Positions 51,562 to 60,575 of a stretch of 64,000 bases of DNA are shown here, piece by piece (the stretch's first letter is position 1; every line of letters begins with the position of its first letter). Made by a program: the position numbers and the translations under genes. The stretch comes from Acidobacteriota bacterium (GTDB taxonomy: Bacteria > Acidobacteriota > Vicinamibacteria > Vicinamibacterales > CAVVIG01). The stretch spans positions 47,808 to 111,807 of the forward strand of contig JAFDVO010000017.1 of assembly GCA_018268955.1 (NCBI GenBank), read 5' to 3'. The notes below the pieces were generated by a model that was given only the letters and a program-made list of their open reading frames with translations, did not search any database and had not been told where the DNA came from.

Positions 51562-52550
51562 ATGTCCAGCGTGCCCGCCGCAATCTCATCGGCGCGGAAG
51601 CAGCGGGACAGGTGTCCGTCCTCAATCGCGAGCAGATCCGGATCGTTGAGGCACCGATTCTGCGCGACCGGGCACCGCGGATGAAACCGGCAGCCCACCG
51701 GGAAGCGAGCCGGGTTTGGCACGGTGCCGGGAATGACGCGCAGCCGCTCCTGCGTCTCGTCCAGCTTCGGCAATGACGCCTGCAGTCCCGCCGTATATGG
51801 ATGCAGCGGCTTGCGAAACGCAGCCCGCACGTCGCAGTACTCCACGACGCGCCCCGCATACATCACCGCTACATGGTCGGCCGTTTCCGCAACCACGCCG
51901 AGGTCGTGCGTGATGAGGATCACCGCCATGCCGAGTTCCCTCTGCAACTGTCGCAGCAGCTCGAGGATCTGCGCCTGAATCGTCACATCGAGCGCGGTCG
52001 TCGGCTCGTCGGCAATCAGCACGGCCGGACGGCACGCCAGTGCCATCGCAATCATGACGCGCTGCCGCATGCCGCCAGACATCTGGTGCGGGTACTCGTC
52101 GACGCGCTGCTCGGGAGACGGAATGCCGACCAGCTGCAGCATCTCGATCGCGCGTCGCCGTGCGGCCTGGCGGCTGATCCGCTCGTGCAGCACGACGGTC
52201 TCGATGATCTGCTCGCCGCACGTGTAGACCGGATTGAGCGACGTCATCGGCTCCTGGAAGATCATCGAGATCTCCTTGCCGCGGATCGCCCGCATCTCGC
52301 GTGGCGTCGCCTCGAGCAGGTTGCGGCCCCTGAACCAGATTTCCCCACCGACGATCCGGCCGGGAGGCTGCGGGATGAGACGCAGGATCGAGAGCGCGGA
52401 CACGCTCTTGCCGCTGCCCGACTCCCCGACGACCGCCAGCGTCTCGCCCGCCCGCACCTCGAACGACACGTCGTCGACCGCGCGGACCACGCCTGCGTCA
52501 CTGAAGAAATGGGTGTGCAGGTGGTTCACCCGGAGGAGCGCGTCGCTCAT
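51549..52550 (-). CDS. oppD: Oligopeptide/dipeptide ABC transporter ATPase (OppD/DppD)
   Basis: Start at 52550, overlapping the permease stop by 4 nt, gives 333 residues. Walker [10 protein letters not shown] (about 41-49), Q-loop [12 protein letters not shown], signature [15 protein letters not shown] (about 154-168), Walker [12 protein letters not shown] (about 175-185) and THDLGVV. The C-terminal [16 protein letters not shown] segment is typical of the subfamily and resembles iron-sulfur-binding Cys clusters reported in some members. The last residues are encoded by a heptamer repeat. Confidence 0.93.
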   Translation of the reverse strand: MSDALLRVNHLHTHFFSDAGVVRAVDDVSFEVRAGETLAVVGESGSGKSVSALSILRLIPQPPGRIVGGEIWFRGRNLLEATPREMRAIRGKEISMIFQEPMTSLNPVYTCGEQIIETVVLHERISRQAARRRAIEMLQLVGIPSPEQRVDEYPHQMSGGMRQRVMIAMALACRPAVLIADEPTTALDVTIQAQILELLRQLQRELGMAVILITHDLGVVAETADHVAVMYAGRVVEYCDVRAAFRKPLHPYTAGLQASLPKLDETQERLRVIPGTVPNPARFPVGCRFHPRCPVAQNRCLNDPDLLAIEDGHLSRCFRADEIAAGTLDITNC

Positions 52551-53752
52551 GAGCGTCCACCGGTGACGCGGCGCGGATCCAGCGCATCGCGCAGGCCATC
52601 GCCGAGGAAGTTGAAGGCCATCACGGTCAGGAAGATCGCCAGCCCCGGCACATAGAGGAGCCACGGAAAGGACGTCAGTGCGCGGATGCTGCGTGCCTGA
52701 TTCAGCATGTTGCCCCATGACGAGGCGGGTTCCTGCACCCCGACACCGAGGAACGAGAGCACCACTTCGCCGAGGATGTAGCCCGGAACCGAGATGGTGG
52801 CCGCCACGATCACGAACGACCACGTGTTCGGGAGGATATGTCGCGTGATGATGCGGAAGCGGCTCACCCCGAGCGCTTCCGCTGCCACGACGTATTCGTT
52901 CCGTCGGATGGACAGGACCAGTCCTCGAATGACACGTGCAAGGCCAGCCCAGCCGATGAACGCGAGGATGGCGACGATGCCCAGGTAGACCTGCTGGCTC
53001 GGGAGGTCGATCGGGAACACGGCGCGGAGGGCGATGATCAGGTAGAGCGACGGGATGCTCAGCAGCAGTTCCGTGGCACGCATGATCACCGAGTCCGTCA
53101 GGCCGCCGAAGTACCCGGAGATGCCGCCGAGCAGCAGGCCAAGCGAAAACGAGATCACGATGCCGATGAGCCCGACGGTGAGCGACACCTGACCGCCGTA
53201 GAGCAGCCGCGAGAACTCGTCGCGGCCGAACGAGTCGGTGCCGAGCAGGTAGATGCGGCTGTCGCCGTCGAGCCCGAAGAGGTGCACGTTGCTGCGGAAG
53301 AGCCCGAGCAGGCTGTATTCCGCCCCGCGCACGAAGAAGCGGACCGGGCGCTCCGCCGACGGGTCCTCCTCGTAGCGGAAGGCCGACGGGTTTGCCAGCC
53401 GTGTCTCGCGCACGAACGGGCGCAGGTGGAACGCTCCCTGGCTGTCCACGACGTGCAGCGCGTGCGGCGGATGGAAGTAGCGGCGCCGGTCCATTTCCTC
53501 CTGGGTGTACGGGGCGACGAACGGCGCGAGCAGCGCCAGCACGTAGAAGAAGATGAGCACCACGCCGCCGATGATGGCGAGCGGGCTCTTCTTCAGCTGC
53601 CGCCAGAAGATACGCCCAGGCGATTCAGGCGGGGCCGCGCTGTCGGCCCGCGACGCATCGAGATCGATGACCAGCGGCGCCAGCGGGTCGAGGCTGACGC
53701 TCGCACCATGCTCCGCCGCGTGACGTGCTGAGGGAGGCGTCGGCTCAGTCAT
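52547..53752 (-). CDS. oppC: Peptide ABC transporter permease (OppC/DppC) with enlarged loop
   Basis: 401 residues, against about 300 for most DppC. A polar N-terminal 45 residues precede TM1 (about 55-78). A large extracytoplasmic insert (about 80-195) contains [15 protein letters not shown] and ends at [17 protein letters not shown]. The five following helices and the EAA loop ([22 protein letters not shown], about 297-318) are standard. It pairs with the DppB-like permease, whose gene end it overlaps by 8 nt. Confidence 0.9.
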   Translation of the reverse strand: MTEPTPPSARHAAEHGASVSLDPLAPLVIDLDASRADSAAPPESPGRIFWRQLKKSPLAIIGGVVLIFFYVLALLAPFVAPYTQEEMDRRRYFHPPHALHVVDSQGAFHLRPFVRETRLANPSAFRYEEDPSAERPVRFFVRGAEYSLLGLFRSNVHLFGLDGDSRIYLLGTDSFGRDEFSRLLYGGQVSLTVGLIGIVISFSLGLLLGGISGYFGGLTDSVIMRATELLLSIPSLYLIIALRAVFPIDLPSQQVYLGIVAILAFIGWAGLARVIRGLVLSIRRNEYVVAAEALGVSRFRIITRHILPNTWSFVIVAATISVPGYILGEVVLSFLGVGVQEPASSWGNMLNQARSIRALTSFPWLLYVPGLAIFLTVMAFNFLGDGLRDALDPRRVTGGRS

Positions 53753-54713
53753 ACGAGATGCGCGGGTCTGCGAGGGCGAGCAGCAGGTCGGCGATCAGGT
53801 TGCCCAGGATGAGGACGACCGAGGCCATCAGCACGGAGCCCATCACGAGGTACTGGTCCTGCGTGAGGATGGCGTCGAGCGTGAGGCGCCCGAGCCCCGG
53901 CCACGAGAAGATGATTTCCGCGACGAACGAGCCCGACACCAGCGCGCCGAGCGTGTACCCGAAGAGCGTGATCATCGGGTTGAGGGCGTTCCGCACCGCG
54001 TGCTTGTAGATGACCACCCGCTCCTCGAGCCCCTTCGACCGCGCCGTGGTCACGTAGTCGAGCCTGAGCACGTCGAGCAGGTTGCCGCGCATCTGCCGCA
54101 TGCGGCTCGCCAGCGGCACGAGGCCGACGACGAGGGCGGGGAGCGTCAGGTGCCAGAGCAGATCCTTCAGCTGGCCGATTGCCGTCAGCTCGTCGTAGTC
54201 GATGGAGCGCATGCCGCCGACCGGGAACCATCCCGTTCGTGCGGCGAGCATCAGCAACAGCAGGCCGGAAAGGATTTCGGGGACGGAGAGCCAGACGAAC
54301 GCGATGAGCGAGAGGATGCGGTCCACCCACGTGTGCTGGCGGACGGCAGCCCAGATCCCGAGGGGCAGCGCGAGCCCCCACGTCACGAGGGCAGCGGCCG
54401 TGGCCAGAATCAGCGTGTTCGCCAGCCCCTCGCGAATCACCGTGAACACCGGCTGGTGGCGGGAGAACGACTCCCCGAAGTCGAAGTGCAGCAGGATGTT
54501 CTTCAGGTAGAGCCCGTACTGGACGTACCACGGCTGATCGAGGCCGAAGTTCCTGCGCATCGCCTCGATCGTGGCGGGCGAGATCGCCGGGTTCTCGCCC
54601 ATCTGGTTGAGGAAGTCGCCCGGTGCGAGCTGGAGCAGCAGGAACGTCAGGGCCGAGATCCCGAAGAGCAGCGGGACCATCTGAAGGAACCGGCGCAGGA
54701 TGTAGGTCTTCAT
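53745..54713 (-). CDS. oppB: Peptide ABC transporter permease (OppB/DppB)
   Basis: 322 residues with six membrane helices. The N-terminal signature YILRRFLQMVPLLFGISALTF (about 4-24) and MGENPAISPATIEAMRRNFGLDQPW are typical of DppB. The EAA loop TTARSKGLEERVVIYKHAVRNALNP is near 222-246. It lies 15 bp downstream of the binding-protein gene. Confidence 0.92.
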   Translation of the reverse strand: MKTYILRRFLQMVPLLFGISALTFLLLQLAPGDFLNQMGENPAISPATIEAMRRNFGLDQPWYVQYGLYLKNILLHFDFGESFSRHQPVFTVIREGLANTLILATAAALVTWGLALPLGIWAAVRQHTWVDRILSLIAFVWLSVPEILSGLLLLMLAARTGWFPVGGMRSIDYDELTAIGQLKDLLWHLTLPALVVGLVPLASRMRQMRGNLLDVLRLDYVTTARSKGLEERVVIYKHAVRNALNPMITLFGYTLGALVSGSFVAEIIFSWPGLGRLTLDAILTQDQYLVMGSVLMASVVLILGNLIADLLLALADPRISYD

Positions 54714-54728
54714 CCGCTGCTGTCCGGC

Positions 54729-56579
54729 TTACTTCTTCTGCACGTAGAGCTGATCGATGTTCCAGAGCAGCCGGTGCGGGATCACCGACGGCTTCGCGTT
54801 ACCAAAGCGGTTCCGCAGCGGCACCTTCGCGTTGATCGTCGGCAGCCAGATAATCCAGGCCTGCTCGTTGACGATGTTCTGGACCTCTTTCCAGGCGTTC
54901 TGCCGGACGGCCAACTCGGGGCTCGAGACGATGACGTCCATCAGCTGGTCGATCCGGGCCTCCTGCGGCGTCTCAGGCTTCGACTGGCTGATGTTCCAGT
55001 TGTGGGCGCGGCCGCTCGAGCGCCAGACATTCTGGCCCATGGCCGGATCCGGCGGCACGCCGCTCTGGAGGCCGAGCAGGATGGAGTCGTACTGGAAGTC
55101 CTCTCGCAGGTTGGTGATGAGCGTGTTGAAGTCGACCGGCACGAGCGTGACCTTGATGCCGACTTTCGCGAGGTCGTCGCGGATGAAGTTCGCCATGCCG
55201 ACACGCGTCTTGTTGTCGGAGTTGGTCTTCATCGTGAAGCTGATTGTCTGGCCCTTTCCGTCCTCGAGGAACCCGTCGCCGTTCGTGTCCTTCCAGCCGA
55301 GGCCCGCAAGCAGGCGCCTGGCTTCTTCGAGGTTGAAGTCGTACTTCACCAGGTCCGGCGAGTACCAGAGCTTCGCGCCGGGCGTGGAGGTCGACCAGTT
55401 CTTCACGGCGTCGCCGAAGAAGATGCTGGGGATCATCGCCTCCCGATCGACCGCCATCGACACGGCCCGGCGGAACACCGGGTTGTTGAACCACGCGTAC
55501 TTCACCGGGTCCACGACCGGCTCGCCGACCTTCTTGCCGGTGGCTGCCTTCTTGACGGTGTTCAGGTTGAACCAGAAGAAGTTCGTTGTGAGCGCGGGAC
55601 CGAGGTCGTAAAGCGTGTAGTTCCCCTGCTGCTGGTTCTCTGCGTACCACTGGTAGTTCTCGGGCTTGACGTTGTCGAGCCCGTCGATCTGCCCCGCACG
55701 GAACTTCAGGTCGGCGGCATCCTGGTCCGGCACTTCGAGGAAGACCAGTTCGTCCAGGTAGGGTAGGCGGTTCTTCTGCTGGTCGAGGCCGAACCAGTAT
55801 GGGTTCGGTTCCAGCACCGTCTTCTCGCCGGCCACGTGCTGCTTGATGCGCCAGGGACCGCTCGTGACGATCTGGTCGGGCGGTGTGCTCACGCCGTACG
55901 CGGACGCGTACGTGCCAGCCTTGTACGCGCTCTCGAGCACGTGCTTCGGCATGATCTTCAGCGAGCCGGCGAGCGGCACGACCATGGCGTTCGGCGACGG
56001 CAGCTTCATGACGACCGTGTAGTCGTCCGGCGCGGAAATCTCCCACCGCTTGCCGTTCATCACCAGCAGGTCCTGCACGGACGGGTGGAGCGTGTCGTCG
56101 TAGGCGAGCTGGAAACTGAACAGCACGTCAGCCGACGTGATCGGGTGCCCATCCGAGAAGGCCGCCCCCTTCCGCAGGTGGAAGGTCCATGTCAGGCCGT
56201 CAGGACCAAGCTCCCAGCTCTTCGCGAGCGCTGGCCGGTCCTTCTGCGTGTCGTTGTCGAAGTCCGCGAGACCGGTGAAGAGGTTGCCGGTGATGTCGGT
56301 CGACGACGTCTCGTTCGCCATCATCGCGTTGAACGTCTTCGGCCCGTTCGTCTGGGCGATGACGAAGCGACCTCCGTACGTGCCCACCGTGGCGACCTGA
56401 TCGACGCGCGGCTCTTCGGGCAGCGGCTTCTGTTCACGCACCGCGGCCGGAGGCGCCTCGCTCGTGCGGCTGCCGCTCCCGCCTCCGCACGCGCTCGCGG
56501 TGACGGCGACGATGGCCGCGCAGGCGATGCGCGCGACCGTCCGGGATGCGTATCCACCAGTCCAGACGTGTGCAGTCAT
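54729..56579 (-). CDS. Peptide ABC transporter solute-binding lipoprotein (SBP_bac_5)
   Basis: Start at 56579 gives 616 residues. A signal peptide ends in a lipobox VTASAC (Cys near 28). SBP family 5 features follow: NLFTGLADFDND, LAKSWELGPDGLTWTFHLRKG, SDGHPITSADVLFSFQLAYDD, and FRRAVSMAVDREAMIPSIFFG. It delivers peptides or similar ligands to OppB/OppC and is the first gene of the operon. A TATACT hexamer lies about 29 nt upstream of the start. Confidence 0.9.
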   Translation of the reverse strand: MTAHVWTGGYASRTVARIACAAIVAVTASACGGGSGSRTSEAPPAAVREQKPLPEEPRVDQVATVGTYGGRFVIAQTNGPKTFNAMMANETSSTDITGNLFTGLADFDNDTQKDRPALAKSWELGPDGLTWTFHLRKGAAFSDGHPITSADVLFSFQLAYDDTLHPSVQDLLVMNGKRWEISAPDDYTVVMKLPSPNAMVVPLAGSLKIMPKHVLESAYKAGTYASAYGVSTPPDQIVTSGPWRIKQHVAGEKTVLEPNPYWFGLDQQKNRLPYLDELVFLEVPDQDAADLKFRAGQIDGLDNVKPENYQWYAENQQQGNYTLYDLGPALTTNFFWFNLNTVKKAATGKKVGEPVVDPVKYAWFNNPVFRRAVSMAVDREAMIPSIFFGDAVKNWSTSTPGAKLWYSPDLVKYDFNLEEARRLLAGLGWKDTNGDGFLEDGKGQTISFTMKTNSDNKTRVGMANFIRDDLAKVGIKVTLVPVDFNTLITNLREDFQYDSILLGLQSGVPPDPAMGQNVWRSSGRAHNWNISQSKPETPQEARIDQLMDVIVSSPELAVRQNAWKEVQNIVNEQAWIIWLPTINAKVPLRNRFGNAKPSVIPHRLLWNIDQLYVQKK

Positions 56580-56635
56580 AGGGGAAAAGCCCGTCAGGGG
56601 CCTGTCGGCGAGTATAGCGCGATGGTTGAACCCGC

Positions 56636-56641
56636 TATCAT
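56636..56641 (+). promoter_or_regulatory. -10 hexamer TATCAT, near-leaderless start
   Basis: TATCAT ends seven nt before ATG 56649. Confidence 0.55.
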
Positions 56642-56648
56642 TTCTGGC

Positions 56649-57209
56649 ATGTCCGACACGAACCCTCGATCCCGCATGGCCCTCGTCGGCTGGCTCGCGG
56701 CTGGCGTCAGCGCCGTCGTCGCCGCGCTGGCGGTGGTCTATGCGATGAACGTCCGGAACCAGATGAACGACGTCGAACTCCGCCTGGTCGATGCCGTCAC
56801 GAAGATGCAGGCGATGCAGGATCAGCTCGTGGCAGCGGCCGGCCACTCCGATGCGATGCGCACGAACCTCGCGTTGCTGAGTGCCGCCGACCTGTCCGAG
56901 GCGGTGCTGGTGGGGAAGGCGCTCGCGCCGGACGCGACCGGACGCGTGTACGTGAGCCGCAGCAAGGGGCTGCTCATCTCCGCGTCCAAGCTCCCGCCGA
57001 CACTGGCGGGGCGCACGTATCAGCTCTGGTGGCAGACCCCGAAGGGAGCGGTGAGCGTGGGTGTGTTCAGCGCAGCGCAGGACGGCACCGCGACTGCCGT
57101 TTTCGATCTCCCCGAGGGGGCGCCTGCGACCTCCAGCTTCACCGTGACCGACGAATCGGAAGGCGGAGCCCAGGCCCCGTCATCCACGGTCGTCATGGCG
57201 ACGCGGTAG
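56649..57209 (+). CDS. RskA-like anti-sigma C-terminal domain protein without zinc-finger domain
   Basis: 186 residues. One membrane helix (about 10-33) is followed by a coiled-coil-like stretch NQMNDVELRLVDAVTKMQAMQD (in two parts, about 37-58) and the periplasmic anti-sigma-K C-terminal domain: GRVYVSRSKGLLISASKLPP, AGRTYQLWWQTPKGAVSVGVF, and SSFTVTDESEGGAQ. The cytoplasmic zinc-binding anti-sigma domain that holds the sigma factor is missing and no sigma gene is adjacent. Confidence 0.82.
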   Translation: MSDTNPRSRMALVGWLAAGVSAVVAALAVVYAMNVRNQMNDVELRLVDAVTKMQAMQDQLVAAAGHSDAMRTNLALLSAADLSEAVLVGKALAPDATGRVYVSRSKGLLISASKLPPTLAGRTYQLWWQTPKGAVSVGVFSAAQDGTATAVFDLPEGAPATSSFTVTDESEGGAQAPSSTVVMATR

Positions 57210-57265
57210 GGCCCGGCTGCATGCGGATCGCGACATGCTGACGTCGTCAGCGTCCGGCCATTCGC

Positions 57266-57300
57266 ATTCAGCGATTAGCGATTAGCAATTCGCAATCTTT
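57266..57300. repeat. Heptamer array GATTAGC
   Basis: ATTCAGC, GATTAGC, GATTAGC, AATTCGC, AATCTTT, ending at the base before the stop of the minus-strand lipoprotein gene. Confidence 0.85.
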
Positions 57301-57789
57301 TCAACGCTTCTTCTCGATATTGGCCCAGCCCCAGTACGCCTTCGGGCCGCCCCCGTAGGCGAAGAGCAGGACGTCCTTGCCGTCGCGGCCGCCGAGGCTG
57401 CCGTACGCGAGCTGACCCGACACGTTCGGGACGCTGACGGTGAAGTCCTCGAGCGTCATCTCGTGCGTGAAGGTGAAGGTGCGTGCCTGCTCGCCCTCGC
57501 CTTCCGTCACGAGCGCCCAGCCGCGGCCCTTCTGGGTCGGATCCGCATTCGCTGGGAGATCAACCGCCACCTTCGCATCATGCCCGTGCAGCACGAGCTT
57601 GCCGTCGTCGATCGACATCGATTCCACGGCGTCGATCTGCACCGGCTGGTAGTGGCCTTCGACGGTGACCTTTTCGGACGTGGCGGAGAGCGGACCGGAC
57701 TCGGGGAGTGCCGTCGGCGTTCGGGAACACGCAGCGCCTGCCAGCACGGCAAACACCGCACTCAGTGCAGCGATCCTGATGCGTCGCAT
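57301..57789 (-). CDS. Hypothetical lipoprotein
   Basis: 162 residues with a lipobox LAGAAC (Cys21). The mature part is beta-rich: KVTVEGHYQPVQIDAVESMS, LVLHGHDAKVAVDLPAN, RTFTFTHEMTLEDFTVSVPN and KAYWGWANIEKK. No family recognised. A TATCAT -10 box (plus bases 57796-57801) ends six nt before the start. Confidence 0.68.
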   Translation of the reverse strand: MRRIRIAALSAVFAVLAGAACSRTPTALPESGPLSATSEKVTVEGHYQPVQIDAVESMSIDDGKLVLHGHDAKVAVDLPANADPTQKGRGWALVTEGEGEQARTFTFTHEMTLEDFTVSVPNVSGQLAYGSLGGRDGKDVLLFAYGGGPKAYWGWANIEKKR

Positions 57790-57795
57790 CCCGCC

Positions 57796-57801
57796 ATGAT
57801 A
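57796..57801 (-). promoter_or_regulatory. -10 hexamer TATCAT, leaderless start
   Basis: On the minus strand TATCAT ends six nt before ATG 57789. Confidence 0.6.
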
Positions 57802-57870
57802 CGAACGACCGAGCCGTTCGCGCTACACTCTGCCGGCTGCCGGCGACCGTGCCGGCTGAAAGGATTCAGC

Positions 57871-59031
57871 ATGAGCAAGCGTGCATCCGCGTGTGTGGCG
57901 AGCCTCCTGGCCGCCGTGGCCGCCCTGGTCGCCACGCGCGGCGTGGCGGCGTCGGGTGAAGACAGCTCGAGCATTCTCACCATCGATCACTACGTCCGCG
58001 TCACGTCGAAGGTGCCATCCATCGCAGGGCAACAGAGCACCGTCTACGTTCGTGAGAAGGTGCGCGCCGGCAATGCCCTGCGTGGCGCAAAGCCTCCCGA
58101 CAAGGTGGTGGTCTTCATCCACGGTGCGGGCACGCCGGCCGAAGTGGCGTTCGACGTCCCCTACAAGGACTACTCGTGGATGTCGTACCTCGCCGAAGCC
58201 GGCTTCGACACCTTCGCGATGGACGTGACCGGCATCGGACGGTCGGCGCGGCCGTGGCCGATGAACGACCCCTGCAACCTCTCACCGCAGCAGCAGGCAT
58301 CGCTGGTGCCGACACTGATCCCCGCACCCTGCCAGCCGAGCTATCCGAAGACCATCACGACGATCGCGAACGACTGGGACGACATCGACGCCGTCGTCAA
58401 CTACGTGCGCGCCCTCAGGCATGTCGACAAGGTGAACACCGTGGCCTGGTCGCTCGGTGGCCCGCGCTCCGGCGGGTACGCCGCCCAGCATCCGGAGAAG
58501 ATCATCAGGCAGGTGATGCTTGCCCCGGCGTACAACCCGCAGGGGCCGTCGGGTCCGCCGGCCGCGCAGGGCGCGAACGCGCCGGTGCCGTTCAACACCC
58601 AGTCGCTTGCGGACTTCAACGCGCTCTGGGGCCGCCAGACCGGCTGCGCCGACCAGTGGACCCAGGATGCACACGACGTCGTCTGGTCCGAGATGCTCGC
58701 CTCTGATCCCGTTGGCGCCACCTGGGGCACGGGTGTTCGCCGCGCGCCGAGCACGCCGTCCTGGGGATGGAACCAGGCGGTGGTCTCGAAGACGACGATT
58801 CCGCTGCTGATGGTCGCTGGCGTGCACGACGGTCAGGTGCCGCCTGAACGAGTGCGGCAGCTCTACGCCGATCACGGCGCGAAGGAGAAGGTGTTCATCG
58901 ACCTCGGCTGCTCGTCGCACAACGCGATGTGGGAGAAGAACCATCTCATCCTCTTCAAGGCATCGCTCGAATGGCTGACCACGGGCACCGTCAACGGGCA
59001 GAAGGACGGGATGCTCAAGCTGGGGTATTGA
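57871..59031 (+). CDS. Secreted alpha/beta-fold hydrolase
   Basis: ATG 57871 after AAAGGA gives 386 residues with a signal peptide (about 1-27, ending GVAAS). The core is VVVFIHGAGTPAEVAFD (about 75-91, oxyanion HG), FDTFAMDVTGIGRSARP (about 112-128), nucleophile elbow AWSLGGPRSGGYA (Ser near 194), late acid in VAGVHDGQVPPERV and His in CSSHNAMWEKN. An insert with Cys pairs (NDPCNLSPQQ and PAPCQPSYP) suggests a disulfide. Substrate unknown. Confidence 0.85.
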   Translation: MSKRASACVASLLAAVAALVATRGVAASGEDSSSILTIDHYVRVTSKVPSIAGQQSTVYVREKVRAGNALRGAKPPDKVVVFIHGAGTPAEVAFDVPYKDYSWMSYLAEAGFDTFAMDVTGIGRSARPWPMNDPCNLSPQQQASLVPTLIPAPCQPSYPKTITTIANDWDDIDAVVNYVRALRHVDKVNTVAWSLGGPRSGGYAAQHPEKIIRQVMLAPAYNPQGPSGPPAAQGANAPVPFNTQSLADFNALWGRQTGCADQWTQDAHDVVWSEMLASDPVGATWGTGVRRAPSTPSWGWNQAVVSKTTIPLLMVAGVHDGQVPPERVRQLYADHGAKEKVFIDLGCSSHNAMWEKNHLILFKASLEWLTTGTVNGQKDGMLKLGY

Positions 59032-59043
59032 CGGAAGGAAAAA

Positions 59044-59187
59044 ATGCTAAACGCTAAACGCTAAACGCTAAACGCTGAATGCTAAATGCAGGAATGCAGG
59101 CAGGTGGGGCAGGTAGGGCTGGTAGGGCAGGTGGGGCTGGTAGGGCTGGTAGGGCTGGTAGGGCTGGTGGGGCAGGTAGGGCTGTTG
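59044..59187. repeat. Heptamers ACGCTAA followed by G-rich nonamers
   Basis: ATGCTAA, ACGCTAA (three times), ACGCTGA, ATGCTAA (59044-59085), then about nine GGGCTGGTA/GGGCAGGTA nonamers (59107-59187). GGG runs are separated by exactly six bases, a strong G-quadruplex pattern. The remaining gap to 59311 shows no gene. Confidence 0.92.
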
Positions 59188-59311
59188 CGGCGGGCGGGGC
59201 TGCCGCGCGGCTGTCGGGCAGGTGGGGCAGTGACGCGAAACGCCGCTGCGGCGGCGCGCGTCATACCTGTGGCGCCGGTACCGCGTCCAGTCGGTGCGAC
59301 CTGTGCACTCC

Positions 59312-59346
59312 AACTAGCGATTAGCCTTTAGCGATTCGCAATTCGT
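59312..59346. repeat. Heptamer array GATTAGC/GATTCGC
   Basis: AACTAGC, GATTAGC, CTTTAGC, GATTCGC, AATTCGT. Its last base begins the TACAAT -10 box of the ferredoxin gene. Confidence 0.85.
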
Positions 59347-59351
59347 ACAAT
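59346..59351 (+). promoter_or_regulatory. -10 hexamer TACAAT, near-leaderless start
   Basis: TACAAT ends eight nt before ATG 59360 and overlaps the repeat end by one base. Confidence 0.6.
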
Positions 59352-59359
59352 TTCCCCTT

Positions 59360-59710
59360 ATGCCGAAACTGACCGTTGAAGGGTATGGGACATTCGAGGT
59401 CCCACAGGGTAAGCGTCTGGTGCTCGCCATCGAGCAGGACGCGAAGGTTGACATTCTCCACGCGTGCGGCGGCAATGCCCGCTGCACGACGTGCCGTGTG
59501 GAGTTCATCGAAGGGGAGCCGACGACGCGGACGGCCGCCGAGGTCGAGCGCCTGGCGGCTCGTGGCCTGACCGGCGTCCGCCTCGCGTGCCAGATCGCGT
59601 GCGATCACGACATGACCGTGCGTGCCATCAGCCGCCTCGAAGGCAGCGGCCGCCCAGATCCCGGATCCACGCCGCAGGAGTCGATTACCCCGCCGCCCCA
59701 GTGGGTGTAG
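59360..59710 (+). CDS. Plant-type [2Fe-2S] ferredoxin
   Basis: 116 residues. The cluster motif C-x5-C-x2-C is in HACGGNARCTTCRV (about 33-46) with the fourth Cys in RLACQIAC near 77. A Pro-rich tail follows. It resembles ferredoxins of the adenylate-cyclase/CheY-associated or oxygenase type. It lies 4 bp ahead of the ABC permease genes, so it is probably co-transcribed with them. Confidence 0.9.
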   Translation: MPKLTVEGYGTFEVPQGKRLVLAIEQDAKVDILHACGGNARCTTCRVEFIEGEPTTRTAAEVERLAARGLTGVRLACQIACDHDMTVRAISRLEGSGRPDPGSTPQESITPPPQWV

Positions 59711-59714
59711 GGCG

Positions 59715-60575
59715 GTGCCCATCCGCCGTGCCGTCATCGCGCTGACCTGCGCGGTGACGGCCGCCCTTTCGGCCATCCTCGCGTCCCAGCCGGCTCCGCT
59801 GCCGGAGGTGCTCGTCTCGCGGCAGCTCATGGAGGCGCAGCACCTCCAGGTTGGTGACACGCTTCGGCTCTCTTCCGCAGCCTCGGGCGTCGACCCCCAC
59901 GTCTACCGCATCGTCGGCGAGTACGAGCCGACGCCTGATCCCATGCGCCTTGGTGCGGCGCGCCTGGAAGTTCGCATGCACCTGCCGGACCTTCTGGCGG
60001 TCGAGGCGAACCCACAGAACCCGCTTGATGGTGAGACGGTCGACGCCATCAATGTCTCCGTGACGAACGAGGGCGCCGGCTCGGATGTGGCGCGGCGTGT
60101 GTCTGGTGCGATTCCAGGCACGGCGGCGCAGCGGACCTCCGACGATCAGCGCCGCGCGGCGCCGTTCGTCGTGCTCGAACGCTTTCATCTGGCCATTGCC
60201 ATCGTGACGGTGCTCGCGAGCAGCGTGTTCCTCCTCGCGCTCATGCTGATGCTGGTCGACGAACGTCGCGCCACGGTCGGCGTCCTTCGGCTCATCGGCT
60301 TCAGGCGCGGCCGCATCCTGCAGCATGTCCTCGCCGAGGGCGTGGTCATCGCCATCACGGGTGCGGTCTTCGGCATCCTGCTGTCGATTGGGATGGAGGG
60401 CGGCATCAACAGGTTCTTCCAGTGGCGCTACGACACCGCGCTGGTGTTCGTGCGCATCACGCCGTCAGTGGCGCTGCGGTCCATCGCGATTGCGGTTCCG
60501 CTCGGTGTTGCGTCCATCTTTGCCTCCTCGTGGTCGCTGCTGCGGGCCGAGGTCTTCGCGTTGACACGACGATGA
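59715..60575 (+). CDS. FtsX/MacB-type ABC permease (AttF/G-like), short N-terminus
   Basis: GTG 59715 gives 286 residues. A short N-terminal hydrophobic segment (about 4-22) leads to a reduced periplasmic domain (VLVSRQLMEAQHLQVGDTLRL) and then the FtsX domain with three helices, including RRATVGVLRLIGFRRGRILQHVLAEGV split across 184-212. It is shorter than typical MacB-fold permeases because most of the periplasmic core is missing. Its stop overlaps the next start (ATGA). Confidence 0.78.
   Translation: MPIRRAVIALTCAVTAALSAILASQPAPLPEVLVSRQLMEAQHLQVGDTLRLSSAASGVDPHVYRIVGEYEPTPDPMRLGAARLEVRMHLPDLLAVEANPQNPLDGETVDAINVSVTNEGAGSDVARRVSGAIPGTAAQRTSDDQRRAAPFVVLERFHLAIAIVTVLASSVFLLALMLMLVDERRATVGVLRLIGFRRGRILQHVLAEGVVIAITGAVFGILLSIGMEGGINRFFQWRYDTALVFVRITPSVALRSIAIAVPLGVASIFASSWSLLRAEVFALTRR

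Noticed and set aside
54000..55766. 588-codon + strand open frame
   Set aside because: It is antisense to the peptide permease and binding-protein genes, whose domains are unmistakable; its composition is Arg/His/Val/Glu-rich as expected for a GC-rich antisense frame.
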